Shown here: positions 38,328 to 46,646 of the stretch, piece by piece
How the letters are laid out: every line of letters begins with the position of its first letter
Numbering within the stretch: position 1 is the stretch's first letter
Assembly (NCBI GenBank): GCA_944391085.1
Contig: CALXSE010000006.1
Span: 1 to 64,000 of the forward strand
Length of the DNA stretch: 64,000 bases
Direction: 5' to 3'
From: an uncultured Kiritimatiellota bacterium
GTDB lineage: Bacteria; Verrucomicrobiota; Kiritimatiellia; RFP12; DVOR01
Notes under the pieces: generated by a model
Database searches by the model: none
What the model was told of the DNA's origin: nothing
What the model saw: only the letters and a program-made list of their open reading frames with translations
Translations under genes and position numbers: made by a program

Positions 38328-39418
38328 GCCCCCGCCTGAACGCCCAGCGCGGCGAGCTGCGCCCGGAAGGCCGCCTCAAAACGCCCGGGGGCGAAGCGCG
38401 CGGCGTTGCGCCGCAGGGCCGCGGCGTCCCAGCGGCGGGCCCCGGCCGCGTCGATCGCGTCCCGGATGGCCCGGGGCGTCGGCGCGTCGAAGAAAAGCCC
38501 CGTCTCCCCCTCGCGCACGGTCTCGAGCGCGCCCCCGGCGCGGAGGGCCAGCACCGGCGTCCCGGCGGCCTGCGCCTCCACGGGCACGATGCCGAAATCC
38601 TCCACCCCCGGGAAGAGCAGTCCCTTGGCGCCGGCGTAGAGCCCCGGGAGCGCGGCGTCCGGCACGCGCCCCAGGAAGGAGACGTTGGGCGGGGCGGATT
38701 TGCGGAGCGCGTCCAGGAGCGGCCCCTCGCCGGCGACGACGAGGCGCTCGCCCAGCCCGCGGAAGGCCTCGATGAGGACGTCCGGGGCCTTGTAGGGGAC
38801 GAGCGCGCCCAGCCACAGCCAGTAGGCCCGCTCGCGCGGCGGCTCGGCGGCGAAGCGCGCGACGTCGACGGGCGGGTGCACCACGGCGGCCTCGCGGCCG
38901 TAGACGCGGCGGATACGCGCGGCCACGAAGGCGGAGTTGGCCACGAAGCGGTCGACGCCCTCGGCGCTGCGCAGGTCGTAGCGGCGCAGGGGCGGCGTGA
39001 AGAGGCGCATGGCCAGGCGACCCGCAAGGCCGGCGCGGCGATAATAGTCGCCCGCCAGATCCCAGAGGTAGCGCATGGGCGTGTGGCAGTAGCACAGGTG
39101 CCTGGCGCCGGCGGGCTTGCGGACGCCCTTGACGGGGCCGGACTCGCTGCTGACGAGGAGGTCGTAGCCCGAGAGATCCCAGCGCCGCAGGGCCAGCGGC
39201 ATGAGCGGCAGGTAAGCCTGGCACCTGGCCCGCCCCAGCGGCAGGCGGGCGACGAGGCTCTCGCGGATGGGGTGCGCCAGAAGGTCGGGCGCGATGGCCG
39301 CGCGGCGGCAGGCGTGGGTGTAGATGGGGGCCCCGGGGAAGAGGCGGGCGATGGCCTGGAGCACCTTCTCGCCGCCGCGCATGGAGAGCAGCCAGTAATG
39401 GAGCAGGGCCGTCTTCAC
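38324..39418 (-). CDS. GT4-family glycosyltransferase
   Basis: The 364-residue GT-B enzyme is probably involved in surface-polysaccharide assembly. The N-terminal domain starts VKTALLHYWLLSMRGGEKVLQAI with the GGxE-type acceptor loop, continues with CYCHTPMRYLWDLAGDYY, and the C-terminal domain has WLGALVPYKAPDVLIEAFRGLG and LLFPGVEDFGIVPVEAQAAGTPVLAL, the GT4 E-x7-E nucleotide-sugar motif. The start is GTG at 39418, overlapping the stop of the previous gene (GTGA). It is the last gene of the polysaccharide locus and converges with mutS. Confidence 0.85.
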   Translation of the reverse strand: MKTALLHYWLLSMRGGEKVLQAIARLFPGAPIYTHACRRAAIAPDLLAHPIRESLVARLPLGRARCQAYLPLMPLALRRWDLSGYDLLVSSESGPVKGVRKPAGARHLCYCHTPMRYLWDLAGDYYRRAGLAGRLAMRLFTPPLRRYDLRSAEGVDRFVANSAFVAARIRRVYGREAAVVHPPVDVARFAAEPPRERAYWLWLGALVPYKAPDVLIEAFRGLGERLVVAGEGPLLDALRKSAPPNVSFLGRVPDAALPGLYAGAKGLLFPGVEDFGIVPVEAQAAGTPVLALRAGGALETVREGETGLFFDAPTPRAIRDAIDAAGARRWDAAALRRNAARFAPGRFEAAFRAQLAALGVQAGA

Positions 39419-40131
39419 GGGGCGGGCTCCGGGTTGAGGCGGTAAAGGTAGAAGGTGCGGCGGCGGAGCTTCTTGGTGGCGATGAGGGTGTACCGCCCGG
39501 CGAGCTCCGGCGGCGGCGGCTTGAACGACAGGTAGTAGTCCGGGTAAGGCTGGAGCGCGCCCAGCCACAGCGACTGCGTCCGCAGGGGCCAGGCGCCATT
39601 GTCCCAATCCGGCCCCAGGAGCGGGCGGCGGTTGACGAAATAATGGTCCGGGTCGCGTTTGAAGTCCTTGAAGGTGGCCGGCCCCTTGTAATCCGCGCGG
39701 ATGATGGGCGCGAAGCACTCGCCCGCCTGGCGGGTCTCGCTCCGCGAGCCGTGCAACACCTGCCGCGCCGTGCGCACGGGGATCTCATAGACGAAGAGCG
39801 CCGCCCCCACGCACGCCAGCGCCACGCGCAACGCCGTGCGCCACCGCCCGCGGAGCTCCCACAGCCGCCACACGCCGTAGGCCGTCCACAGCCACAGCAG
39901 CGGCGCCAGCGGGTAAAAGTAACGCGTCCGGTCCGTCAGGCTGTTCAGCACGCCGTCGCCCACCCACAGCTGCGCCACCTGCAGCAGATGGTGCCCGAAA
40001 AAGACCGCGACGACCAGCCACTCCCTGCGCGAGATCGTCTGCGCCCAGATCCGCGCCGCCAACACCGCGTAGGCGGGCAATGCGAACGGCGCGTAAAAGC
40101 CGTCGACCCAAAACTGCCAGAACGCTTCCAT
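39415..40131 (-). CDS. Membrane protein, probable C-terminal half of a split glycosyltransferase
   Basis: The 238-residue product has about three or four hydrophobic segments in residues 1-115 (for example FALPAYAVLAARIWA and WLVVAVFFGHHLLQVAQLW). A soluble C-terminal region follows, with RADYKGPATFKDFKRDPDHYFVNRRPLLG and aromatic residues. Its N-terminal part looks like the continuation of the membrane domain of the upstream gene, which stops eight bases before this ATG. The two may be a frameshift-split protein or a coupled pair. GAGGTG precedes the ATG. The exact role is unknown but the location and overlaps argue for polysaccharide synthesis. Confidence 0.65.
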   Translation of the reverse strand: MEAFWQFWVDGFYAPFALPAYAVLAARIWAQTISRREWLVVAVFFGHHLLQVAQLWVGDGVLNSLTDRTRYFYPLAPLLWLWTAYGVWRLWELRGRWRTALRVALACVGAALFVYEIPVRTARQVLHGSRSETRQAGECFAPIIRADYKGPATFKDFKRDPDHYFVNRRPLLGPDWDNGAWPLRTQSLWLGALQPYPDYYLSFKPPPPELAGRYTLIATKKLRRRTFYLYRLNPEPAP

Positions 40132-40139
40132 GCCGCACC

Positions 40140-41669
40140 TCACCCGAAAATCCGCAGGAACGCCCCCGCGATCTGCCCCGAGGGCAGCCACAGCCCCGTC
40201 CACGCCCACGTCAGCCAGCACCCCGGCTGAAGCGCCGCCGCATAGACCGCCGCCGCCGCCCACGTCCGCCGCCGGAACCGGTCCAGGCACCCATAGGCCA
40301 GCCACGCCGCCCCGCCCAGCAAAATCGTGTCCCCGCGCGTCGTCGCGAACAGCGGGAGCGCCGCCGCGAGGCTCCAGAAGGCCCGCCGCCCGCGCCCCTC
40401 CCACCGCATCAGGAACGCATACGCCGCCAGCATCACCGCCAGCGTCCGGAACGTGTCCCGGCACCCCTCGTACCCCACGTCGAAAAGCGGCGGCGCGATG
40501 AAGTAAAGCGCGAACGCGCACCACGCCACCCGCCGCCCGAACACGCTCTGCGCCACGCCGAAGAACGGGATCGCCGCGAGCGCCCACCCCAGCAGCCCCA
40601 GCAGCGAGCACGCCACCGTCCCCTCGCACCCCAGCGCCCACGTCAGCGCCCCCGCCCCCACCGGGAACAGCAGGTTGAAGCGCGGATGGAACGCGAACGC
40701 CCAATCCCCCTGCGCGAACGCCTCCGCCATCAGCGCGTAACGGTTCGCCACGTCCCCGTAGCTCAGATTGAACGCCCACGCGAAAGGCGCCGCCGCCACC
40801 CACGCCGCCAGCGCCAGCGCCGCCGGCCACGCCCACCCCGGCCACCGCCCGCCGCGCGCGAACCCCGCCAGTCGCCCCGCCGCCTGCGCGGCATGGAACG
40901 CCGCCTTGCCCACGCGCAGCGTCGCCAGCGCCTGCGCCGCACGCGCCCCCTGCAGCGCCGCCGCCCACAGGCACCGCGCCAGGCCAAAGCCGTGCCGCCG
41001 CAGCACCCACCCATGCCCCACCCCATAGCGCCACCCGCGCCCCACCCGCCACGGCCCCCGGAAGACCGGGTGGAACACCGTCACCGAGCCGTCATACCGA
41101 ATCCGCCGCCCCCGCTCCAACAGCCGCAGCAGGAAATCCGTCTCCTCCCCCGACCCCATCGCCGTCCCGCCGCCCGCGCCCAGCCGCTCGTCGAAACGCA
41201 CCCCGCCGATCGCCTCCCGCCGCAGGAAGAACGAGCACGACACCGCCGTCCGCCACACGTTCCCCCGCGACACCTCCAGCCGCCCCGCGCTCATCCAGCC
41301 GCCCGCCGAGCACGCCCCCGCCTCATCCGTCACCCGGAACGACACCCCGTCCACCCCCGGCTCCGCCAGCCGCGCGACGACCTGCCCCAGCAAATCCGGC
41401 GGATACCAGCAATCGTCGTCCGGGAACCCCACGATCTCCCCCCGCGCCAGCCCCAACCCCAGGTTCCGCGCCCGCGACAGCCCCGGCGCCGCCGTCACGC
41501 GCCGCACCGCCAGCGCGGGGAACGCCGCCAACGCCGGCGCCAGCGTCTCCGTCCCCGTCTGGTCGACCAGGATGACCTCGAAATCCCGGAACGTCTGCCC
41601 CACCAGCGACCCCAGCAGACGCCGCAACTCCCCCACCCGCCCCAACGAGCCCACAATCAACGAAATCAT
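40140..41669 (-). CDS. GT2 glycosyltransferase with a C-terminal membrane domain
   Basis: The 509-residue protein starts with a GT-A family 2 domain (residues 1 to about 270): MISLIVGSLGRVGELRRLLGSL, DQTGTETL, RARNLGLGLARGEIVGFPDDDCWYP (DxD motif) and SGEETDFLLRLL. The second half is a multi-spanning membrane region with YGDVANRYALMAEAFAQGDWAF, resembling GT-C lipid-linked sugar transferases. It ends abruptly at LRIFG just upstream of a further membrane ORF, so the membrane domain may be incomplete. Its start overlaps the end of the preceding gene (ATGA). It belongs to the surface-glycan cluster. Confidence 0.8.
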   Translation of the reverse strand: MISLIVGSLGRVGELRRLLGSLVGQTFRDFEVILVDQTGTETLAPALAAFPALAVRRVTAAPGLSRARNLGLGLARGEIVGFPDDDCWYPPDLLGQVVARLAEPGVDGVSFRVTDEAGACSAGGWMSAGRLEVSRGNVWRTAVSCSFFLRREAIGGVRFDERLGAGGGTAMGSGEETDFLLRLLERGRRIRYDGSVTVFHPVFRGPWRVGRGWRYGVGHGWVLRRHGFGLARCLWAAALQGARAAQALATLRVGKAAFHAAQAAGRLAGFARGGRWPGWAWPAALALAAWVAAAPFAWAFNLSYGDVANRYALMAEAFAQGDWAFAFHPRFNLLFPVGAGALTWALGCEGTVACSLLGLLGWALAAIPFFGVAQSVFGRRVAWCAFALYFIAPPLFDVGYEGCRDTFRTLAVMLAAYAFLMRWEGRGRRAFWSLAAALPLFATTRGDTILLGGAAWLAYGCLDRFRRRTWAAAAVYAAALQPGCWLTWAWTGLWLPSGQIAGAFLRIFG

Positions 41670-42619
41670 CCCCGCGCCTCCTCCCGCCTCGGCGGCAGGA
41701 CAAGCCCGAACGCGCCATCCAAATCACCATGGATCCCATGCCACCACGCCAAAGCCAGGACGCGCACCCCCCGCCAATCCCGCTCCGCCAAGACCGTCAG
41801 CGCGCACGCCTTCGCCCACTCCGCCGCATAGCGCAGCCACGCCAGCCCCCCGCCCCAGCCGCGCGCCCGCACCAAGCGGATGACGAAACAGAAGTTGCGC
41901 AGATGGAAATACCGGCCGAAGAGCGAGGAGTGGTAGCGCAGCCCCCCGACCAAGGGGCGCTCCTTGTCGAACTGCTTGCGGACGCAGAAGTCGCGGAGGT
42001 ACAGGTTCCGCCCCGCCTTCGCGGCCAACATCCCGAACAGGATGTCGTCCCACGCCAGGAAGAAGCGTTCCCACGGCGCGATCAGCCCCGCCGCCAGCCG
42101 CGCGTCCACGAAGAGGCCCTCGAAGCACGCCAGCTCGCACGGCACCGCCTCCCGTCCCCCGGCGAAGGCCCGCGCGTGCGGCAGGCGCCGGCGGCGCAGC
42201 GTCCGCCAATCCAGCCGCCCCTCAAACTCAAAGACCTCCCCCCGCGCCGTCAGCTTGGACGGCGTCAGGCAGACCCCCGGCGCCGCATGGCGCGCGTAGG
42301 CCGCCAACGCCCCCGGCAGCGGCGCCACGTCGTCGTCCATCAGCCACAGCCAATCGAACCCTCGCGCGATCGCCCACCGCATTCCCGCCGCGAACCCGCC
42401 GCTCCCGCCCCGGTTCTCCGGCAACGTCAGCGCCTCCACCCCCGGCACGCCCCGCAACCACTCCCCCGTCCCATCCTCCGAGGCGTTATCCACCACCACC
42501 GTCGCGACCCCGAACGGCCGCAACGCCGCGAGCGTCCGCTTCAGGCACGCCAACCGGTTGTGCGTCACCACCACGGCGCACACCGCCTCCCGGAAACGCC
42601 CGTCCAAAGGTTCGGCCAC
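41666..42619 (-). CDS. Galactofuranosyltransferase-like GT2 glycosyltransferase
   Basis: The 317-residue enzyme resembles GlfT2-type GT2 proteins that transfer galactofuranose or similar sugars. It shows VCAVVVTHNRLACLKRTLAAL, TVVVDNASEDGTGEWL, LPENRGGSGGFAAGMRWAIARGFDWLWLMDDDVAP (the DDDV metal-binding motif) and a distal FFLAWDDILFGMLAAKAG. The GTG at 42619 has GAGGGGG upstream and gives a compact N-terminus. An ATG at 42670 would overlap the upstream gene extensively and is less likely. Its stop overlaps the start of the next GT2 gene. Confidence 0.8.
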   Translation of the reverse strand: MAEPLDGRFREAVCAVVVTHNRLACLKRTLAALRPFGVATVVVDNASEDGTGEWLRGVPGVEALTLPENRGGSGGFAAGMRWAIARGFDWLWLMDDDVAPLPGALAAYARHAAPGVCLTPSKLTARGEVFEFEGRLDWRTLRRRRLPHARAFAGGREAVPCELACFEGLFVDARLAAGLIAPWERFFLAWDDILFGMLAAKAGRNLYLRDFCVRKQFDKERPLVGGLRYHSSLFGRYFHLRNFCFVIRLVRARGWGGGLAWLRYAAEWAKACALTVLAERDWRGVRVLALAWWHGIHGDLDGAFGLVLPPRREEARG

Positions 42620-42629
42620 GCGCGCCCCC

Positions 42630-44216
42630 TCATGCGCCAAGCGCCGCGGTCTCCGCCTGGGCGTCAACAAGCCGGCGCGTCGCGGGGTCGAAGGCCAGCC
42701 CGAAAAGATGGATGGCCTTGCCTTGGGCGCGGTAGGGCGCGGCGTAGCCCTTCGCCTTGATCTGCGCGAGGGCCTCCGCCGCCGTGCCGCCGACCTTAAG
42801 CTCGAAGAGATAGACCTGCCCGAGCGCCTCGGCCACGACGTCGGCGCGGCCGGCGGCCTGGGTGGCCTCGGTGGTCACGTCAAGCCCGCTGGCGGAGAGG
42901 AGGACGGCGAGGAGGCGCTGATAGTTGGCCTCGTGGATTTTGTCCTCGCGCGGGCCGTAAGTGAAGCCGGCGTAGTAGGCCTTGAGCGCGTCAAGGAAGC
43001 CGGGGAAGTCCTCGCGTGCCAAGGCGGCGCGGACGGCGACGACGAGAGCGCCGGTTTCCGGGCGGCGCAGGGACTGGATGAGCAGCGCATTGAGGTCGCG
43101 GCGCACCTCCTCGTTGGGCACGCCAAGGGTATAGCCGAAGTTGGGGTCGAAGTCCTTGATGGTGAGGTACCCGGCCTGCGTGAGAAGCGTGACGGGCGGG
43201 ATGGCGCGAAGGTCGCAGGTATCGAAGACGCTCTCGGGCTGACCTGGGATGGCCTCGTAGTCGACCTCGTCCAACGACGTGCCCCTGAGAAAGTTCATGA
43301 GCACGGAGGGGCGGCCGGTCTGCGACCACGTGGCGCCGAAATAAGGGTTCTTCGCGACGAGGGTCTTGGCGACGGCGACGGGGTTATAGACGCTCTCCCG
43401 CACGTAGGGAGAAAAACGGTACCCGTCATACCAATGCTTGAAGCGGGCGAGATAATCCCCGTAACCCAGCCCCATCGCCTCGGCGTGCGCACGCAAATGC
43501 TCACCGAAATTGTTCTCCAGCTCCTGTTGCGTGTAACCAAGGAGATGGGCCGCCTGCCTGGCGAGCGTGAGGTCGCAGAGATTGTTGAGGGCGGAGAAGA
43601 CGGAGAGCTGGGTGAACTTCGTCACGCCCGTCATCATCAGGAAGCGGATGTTGGCGACGTTTTCCTTGAGCTGGCCGTAAAAAGCCGCCATGCGGTCGCG
43701 GATGGCCTCGGCCTTGTCGGGGTCGGCGATGGCGTGGCCGACGGGCGCGTCGTACTCGTCGATGAGCACCACGACCGACTTGCCGTGCCGCGCGGCGAGC
43801 GCCTTCATCGCGTTTCCGAAGTTGACATCCGGGTCAAGCGCGTCGTCATACTCACAGCCGGCCTCCCGAAGGCCATCCTTGACACGCGCCACGAAACGCC
43901 GTTGGAAATCCTCCAGCGTCGAGACGTCCATCGTCCCAAAACTGAAATGCAACACGGGATAGACGTCCGACCAATCGTAATCCGTCTTCGCGATGTCCAA
44001 CCCCTCGAAAAGCTCCCGCCGCCCCTGAAAAATCGCCTTGAGCGTGGAAAGCATGAGCGACTTCCCGAACCGCCGCGGCCGCGAGAGGAAAAAGAGATTG
44101 TTGCCGCCGGCATCGGTGATCAGCGCGTGGAAAACCTTGGTCTTGTCCACATACACGCACCCATTCCTGCGCAACGTCGGGAAATCGTAAGTCGTCTCGT
44201 TGATCGGTCTGGGCAT
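42630..44216 (-). CDS. AAA-ATPase-like/DUF1703 protein with PD-(D/E)XK nuclease-type C-terminus
   Basis: The 528-residue protein begins with the family signature YDFPTLRRNGCVYVDKT and the P-loop FLSRPRRFGKSLMLSTLKAIF (about residue 45-60). It then has VVVLIDEYDAPVGHA (about 150), MTGVTKFTQLSVFSALNNL and YGYRFSP-like segments. The C-terminal DUF1703 nuclease-fold domain contains RADVVAEALGQVYLFELKV (D...ExK, about 466-484). Families of this type occur in many copies in gut bacteria and behave like selfish or defence-linked modules, but no function is proved. It interrupts the polysaccharide locus on the same strand with its own -10 (44239-44234) and AAGGAGGAGG. Confidence 0.85.
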   Translation of the reverse strand: MPRPINETTYDFPTLRRNGCVYVDKTKVFHALITDAGGNNLFFLSRPRRFGKSLMLSTLKAIFQGRRELFEGLDIAKTDYDWSDVYPVLHFSFGTMDVSTLEDFQRRFVARVKDGLREAGCEYDDALDPDVNFGNAMKALAARHGKSVVVLIDEYDAPVGHAIADPDKAEAIRDRMAAFYGQLKENVANIRFLMMTGVTKFTQLSVFSALNNLCDLTLARQAAHLLGYTQQELENNFGEHLRAHAEAMGLGYGDYLARFKHWYDGYRFSPYVRESVYNPVAVAKTLVAKNPYFGATWSQTGRPSVLMNFLRGTSLDEVDYEAIPGQPESVFDTCDLRAIPPVTLLTQAGYLTIKDFDPNFGYTLGVPNEEVRRDLNALLIQSLRRPETGALVVAVRAALAREDFPGFLDALKAYYAGFTYGPREDKIHEANYQRLLAVLLSASGLDVTTEATQAAGRADVVAEALGQVYLFELKVGGTAAEALAQIKAKGYAAPYRAQGKAIHLFGLAFDPATRRLVDAQAETAALGA

Positions 44217-44233
44217 GGCCTCCTCCTTCCCTC

Positions 44234-44239
44234 AGTATA
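44234..44239 (-). promoter_or_regulatory. Promoter of the AAA-ATPase/DUF1703 gene
   Basis: On the minus strand TGG precedes TATACT (44239-44234), followed by a short leader with AAGGAGGAGG before the ATG at 44216. The 302-bp stretch 44217-44518 holds this promoter, two tandem terminators (44353-44391) and an unusually AT-rich segment (44391-44518) with no gene. Confidence 0.6.
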
Positions 44240-44352
44240 CCAAAAACGCCCCTTCCCACGCCAAAATCCACCCCCGCGCACCCCATGCCACGGCCGTCAA
44301 CAACGACGCGCCCCCGGACATTCGCAAGCCGGGCCGCGCCATGCCACCCGAC

Positions 44353-44391
44353 AAAAGCCCAATCGGGCAAAAAAGCCCAATCGGGCAAAAA
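44353..44391 (-). terminator. Two tandem identical intrinsic terminators
   Basis: The minus strand carries GCCCGATTGGGC followed by a T-run twice in direct repetition. Stems are GCCC/GGGC with loop GATT, each followed by T4-T6. They end transcripts from the DUF4422-GT2 gene, about 130 bp downstream of its stop. Confidence 0.75.
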
Positions 44392-44518
44392 TAACGCCAA
44401 ATATTATACACAATCCACTCCCCCTGTCAATCTCTTTTTTCGCCCTGTCATTTCCCCTTCACCTACAACACAAAAAGGCGACATCCACGGACGCCGCCAA
44501 AACAGATTTGCAACGCCC

Positions 44519-46618
44519 TTACTTTCCTCGCGGCCGCAATATCCGACGGAAAACAGAGACAATCCCAGAACCGCCGTTCACTTGCGTCGCGACGTCGGCG
44601 TGCTTCCACGCCTCCACTAAGCCATAGGGAAGAGAAAACTTCACCATCCGCTTCGCCCGCTTGAAGAAGCCTGGATACGCCATCAGCGGCTCATCGATGA
44701 CCATGCCGTAACGCTCAGCAAGCCAACGGCGCATCAGGCCATAGGGCACCCATTGCTTGAATGCCCTGCGGGCGCGCTTCCGAGCGGAGCGATTGTCGAG
44801 GGCAAGCGCCACCGCCGCAAGGGGCGAGGCATAGGGATTGGCGAGGAAGCGCGTGTTGCCCTTGAGAATCGCATGGGCGGTGAGGCGGGCGACGGGACCG
44901 GCGGATTGCCACGCCCAAGCCTTCTGAGGCTTGGCACGCAACCACCGTTGGAGACTCGCCAAACATCCCGGCGTGGGCCAAAGCGTGTACGTCCTCAGCA
45001 GCAATAACGCGGAGAAGTGCAGGAACGGCCCTTGCAATTCCTCAAAGAGGCCTTTCTCATGCAGGAGTTTGGCGACGTCGTCAAGGATTATGAGGTGATC
45101 GAGCACTCGCGTATCGGAGGCATGAACGCGCGAATCTCTGTGAATGCGATAGAAATAGAAAGGGCAGGCGAACGCACCGAGGCGATCTGCGGAAAGGAGG
45201 AGGTCGATATGGATGGCCGCGTCCTCATAGTGATGATGCTCCGGGAAGCGGCGATCGCCCAGAAAGGATTTGCGGATGATGCGATTGTGAGGATAGCAAC
45301 ACGTGTCGAAGGGAGAACGCCCGATGTCGCGCCACGTGAAAGGCTCCGCGTAACACCGTTCGGGAAAGCGGGTCTCGTTCCATTCGTTGGACACCTGCTC
45401 CCCGGTCTCGCTGATGACGTCCTGCGGTTCGAAAAGCACCATGTCAAGGTTCTGACGCTCAGCCTTGCGGAGCGTACGGTACCAAACGAAACGATCCACC
45501 CAATCGTCGCTGTCCACGAAAGCCAGATATTCCCCCTTCGCCTCCTCGATGCCGCGATTGCGCGCTTTACCCGGGCCACCATTCTTCTGACGGATGATGC
45601 GAATACGTTTATCTCTTTCGGCGAATCGGCTCAAAATCTCACGCGACCCATCGGTGCTCTCGTCATCCACACAGATGATTTCAATGTTCTCCTCGCATTG
45701 CGTGCAGACGGATTGCAGGCATTTCGGGAGATATTTCTCTGCGTTGTAGACGGGGATGATAACGGAGAGTTTGGGGTTGGGGACCGCCTCGCGGGCGGGG
45801 ACAGAGCAATCCGCCGTGATGGTCTTCTTGTCAAATTCGCCCAACGGGATCATTCTGGCGAACCAAACGCGCGCCTTGAGCTTGTCCTTCGCGTAGGCCA
45901 GCCAGACCATGATGAGGCGTTCGGAGAGGAACCCGAAGACACGGGCCTGCTCCTTGTTCTTCGGCAACTCGATGCGACGCTCAAGCTCAAAGAGAATCTT
46001 GAAGAGCCAGGCGGAGTAATCGTCGAAGAGCGGCTTGCGCATGACGCAGATGTTGCCGAAGCATTGGGTCGTGTCCACGCAAAGGGCTTGGTGGGCATAA
46101 CCCTCCATCTCCGGGGTGAGGTCGTGGATGACGCGCAACGTCTCGGCGATATCGGACTCCCGATGCTCATAGGCATGGAATTGGTAGGGCGTCATGATGT
46201 GCCCCGGCTCGCCAGGCGGGAAAACCGGCCAGCAGGGCGGCATCAGGATGTCATGGTCGGCGAGCAACCCCCGGATGACCTGCGGCGTCCACCCAAACCG
46301 CTTGAGCGTCGACTTCGAGAAATCCGAGAAAGTCCCGTCCAAACAACCAGAGAAACTCGGGATTCGGCGGTAGTGGCAAAGCCCCACGACATCCGCCTGG
46401 ACATTCTTCCAAATCCAATACTGCGCGGTGAGCTCGCAAAAGTTCGGGTTCTTCGCCGCGATGTTATCCCCGATGTTGTCGCGCATTGTAACACCAGGGA
46501 TTGGCTTCCCCTTCCCCACTTGGATGGGCACAAAGGGCGGCGTCTTGGGCAACGGCGTCGGCTTGTGGCAGACAACATAAATCCGGACATCTTCCTTCAT
46601 GGTCTTGGTCTTCTTCAT
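44519..46618 (-). CDS. DUF4422-GT2 fusion glycosyltransferase (capsular/O-antigen synthesis)
   Basis: The 699-residue protein has an N-terminal DUF4422 domain (residues 10 to about 265): IYVVCHKPTPLP, IAAKNPNFCELTAQYWIWKN and DVVGLCHYRRI are its signatures, found in exopolysaccharide galactosyl- or glycosyltransferases. A GT2 domain follows (about 285-520) with LSVIIPVYNAEKYLPKCLQSV, CVDDESTDGS, AFVDSDDWVD and a distal HHHYEDAAIHIDL. A basic C-terminal extension ends it. ATG 46618 has AAGGAG upstream. The base composition is visibly less GC-rich than neighbouring housekeeping genes, suggesting acquisition by transfer. Confidence 0.85.
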   Translation of the reverse strand: MKKTKTMKEDVRIYVVCHKPTPLPKTPPFVPIQVGKGKPIPGVTMRDNIGDNIAAKNPNFCELTAQYWIWKNVQADVVGLCHYRRIPSFSGCLDGTFSDFSKSTLKRFGWTPQVIRGLLADHDILMPPCWPVFPPGEPGHIMTPYQFHAYEHRESDIAETLRVIHDLTPEMEGYAHQALCVDTTQCFGNICVMRKPLFDDYSAWLFKILFELERRIELPKNKEQARVFGFLSERLIMVWLAYAKDKLKARVWFARMIPLGEFDKKTITADCSVPAREAVPNPKLSVIIPVYNAEKYLPKCLQSVCTQCEENIEIICVDDESTDGSREILSRFAERDKRIRIIRQKNGGPGKARNRGIEEAKGEYLAFVDSDDWVDRFVWYRTLRKAERQNLDMVLFEPQDVISETGEQVSNEWNETRFPERCYAEPFTWRDIGRSPFDTCCYPHNRIIRKSFLGDRRFPEHHHYEDAAIHIDLLLSADRLGAFACPFYFYRIHRDSRVHASDTRVLDHLIILDDVAKLLHEKGLFEELQGPFLHFSALLLLRTYTLWPTPGCLASLQRWLRAKPQKAWAWQSAGPVARLTAHAILKGNTRFLANPYASPLAAVALALDNRSARKRARRAFKQWVPYGLMRRWLAERYGMVIDEPLMAYPGFFKRAKRMVKFSLPYGLVEAWKHADVATQVNGGSGIVSVFRRILRPRGK

Positions 46619-46646
46619 CCTGACTCTCCTTCATCAGACGTCCCGT

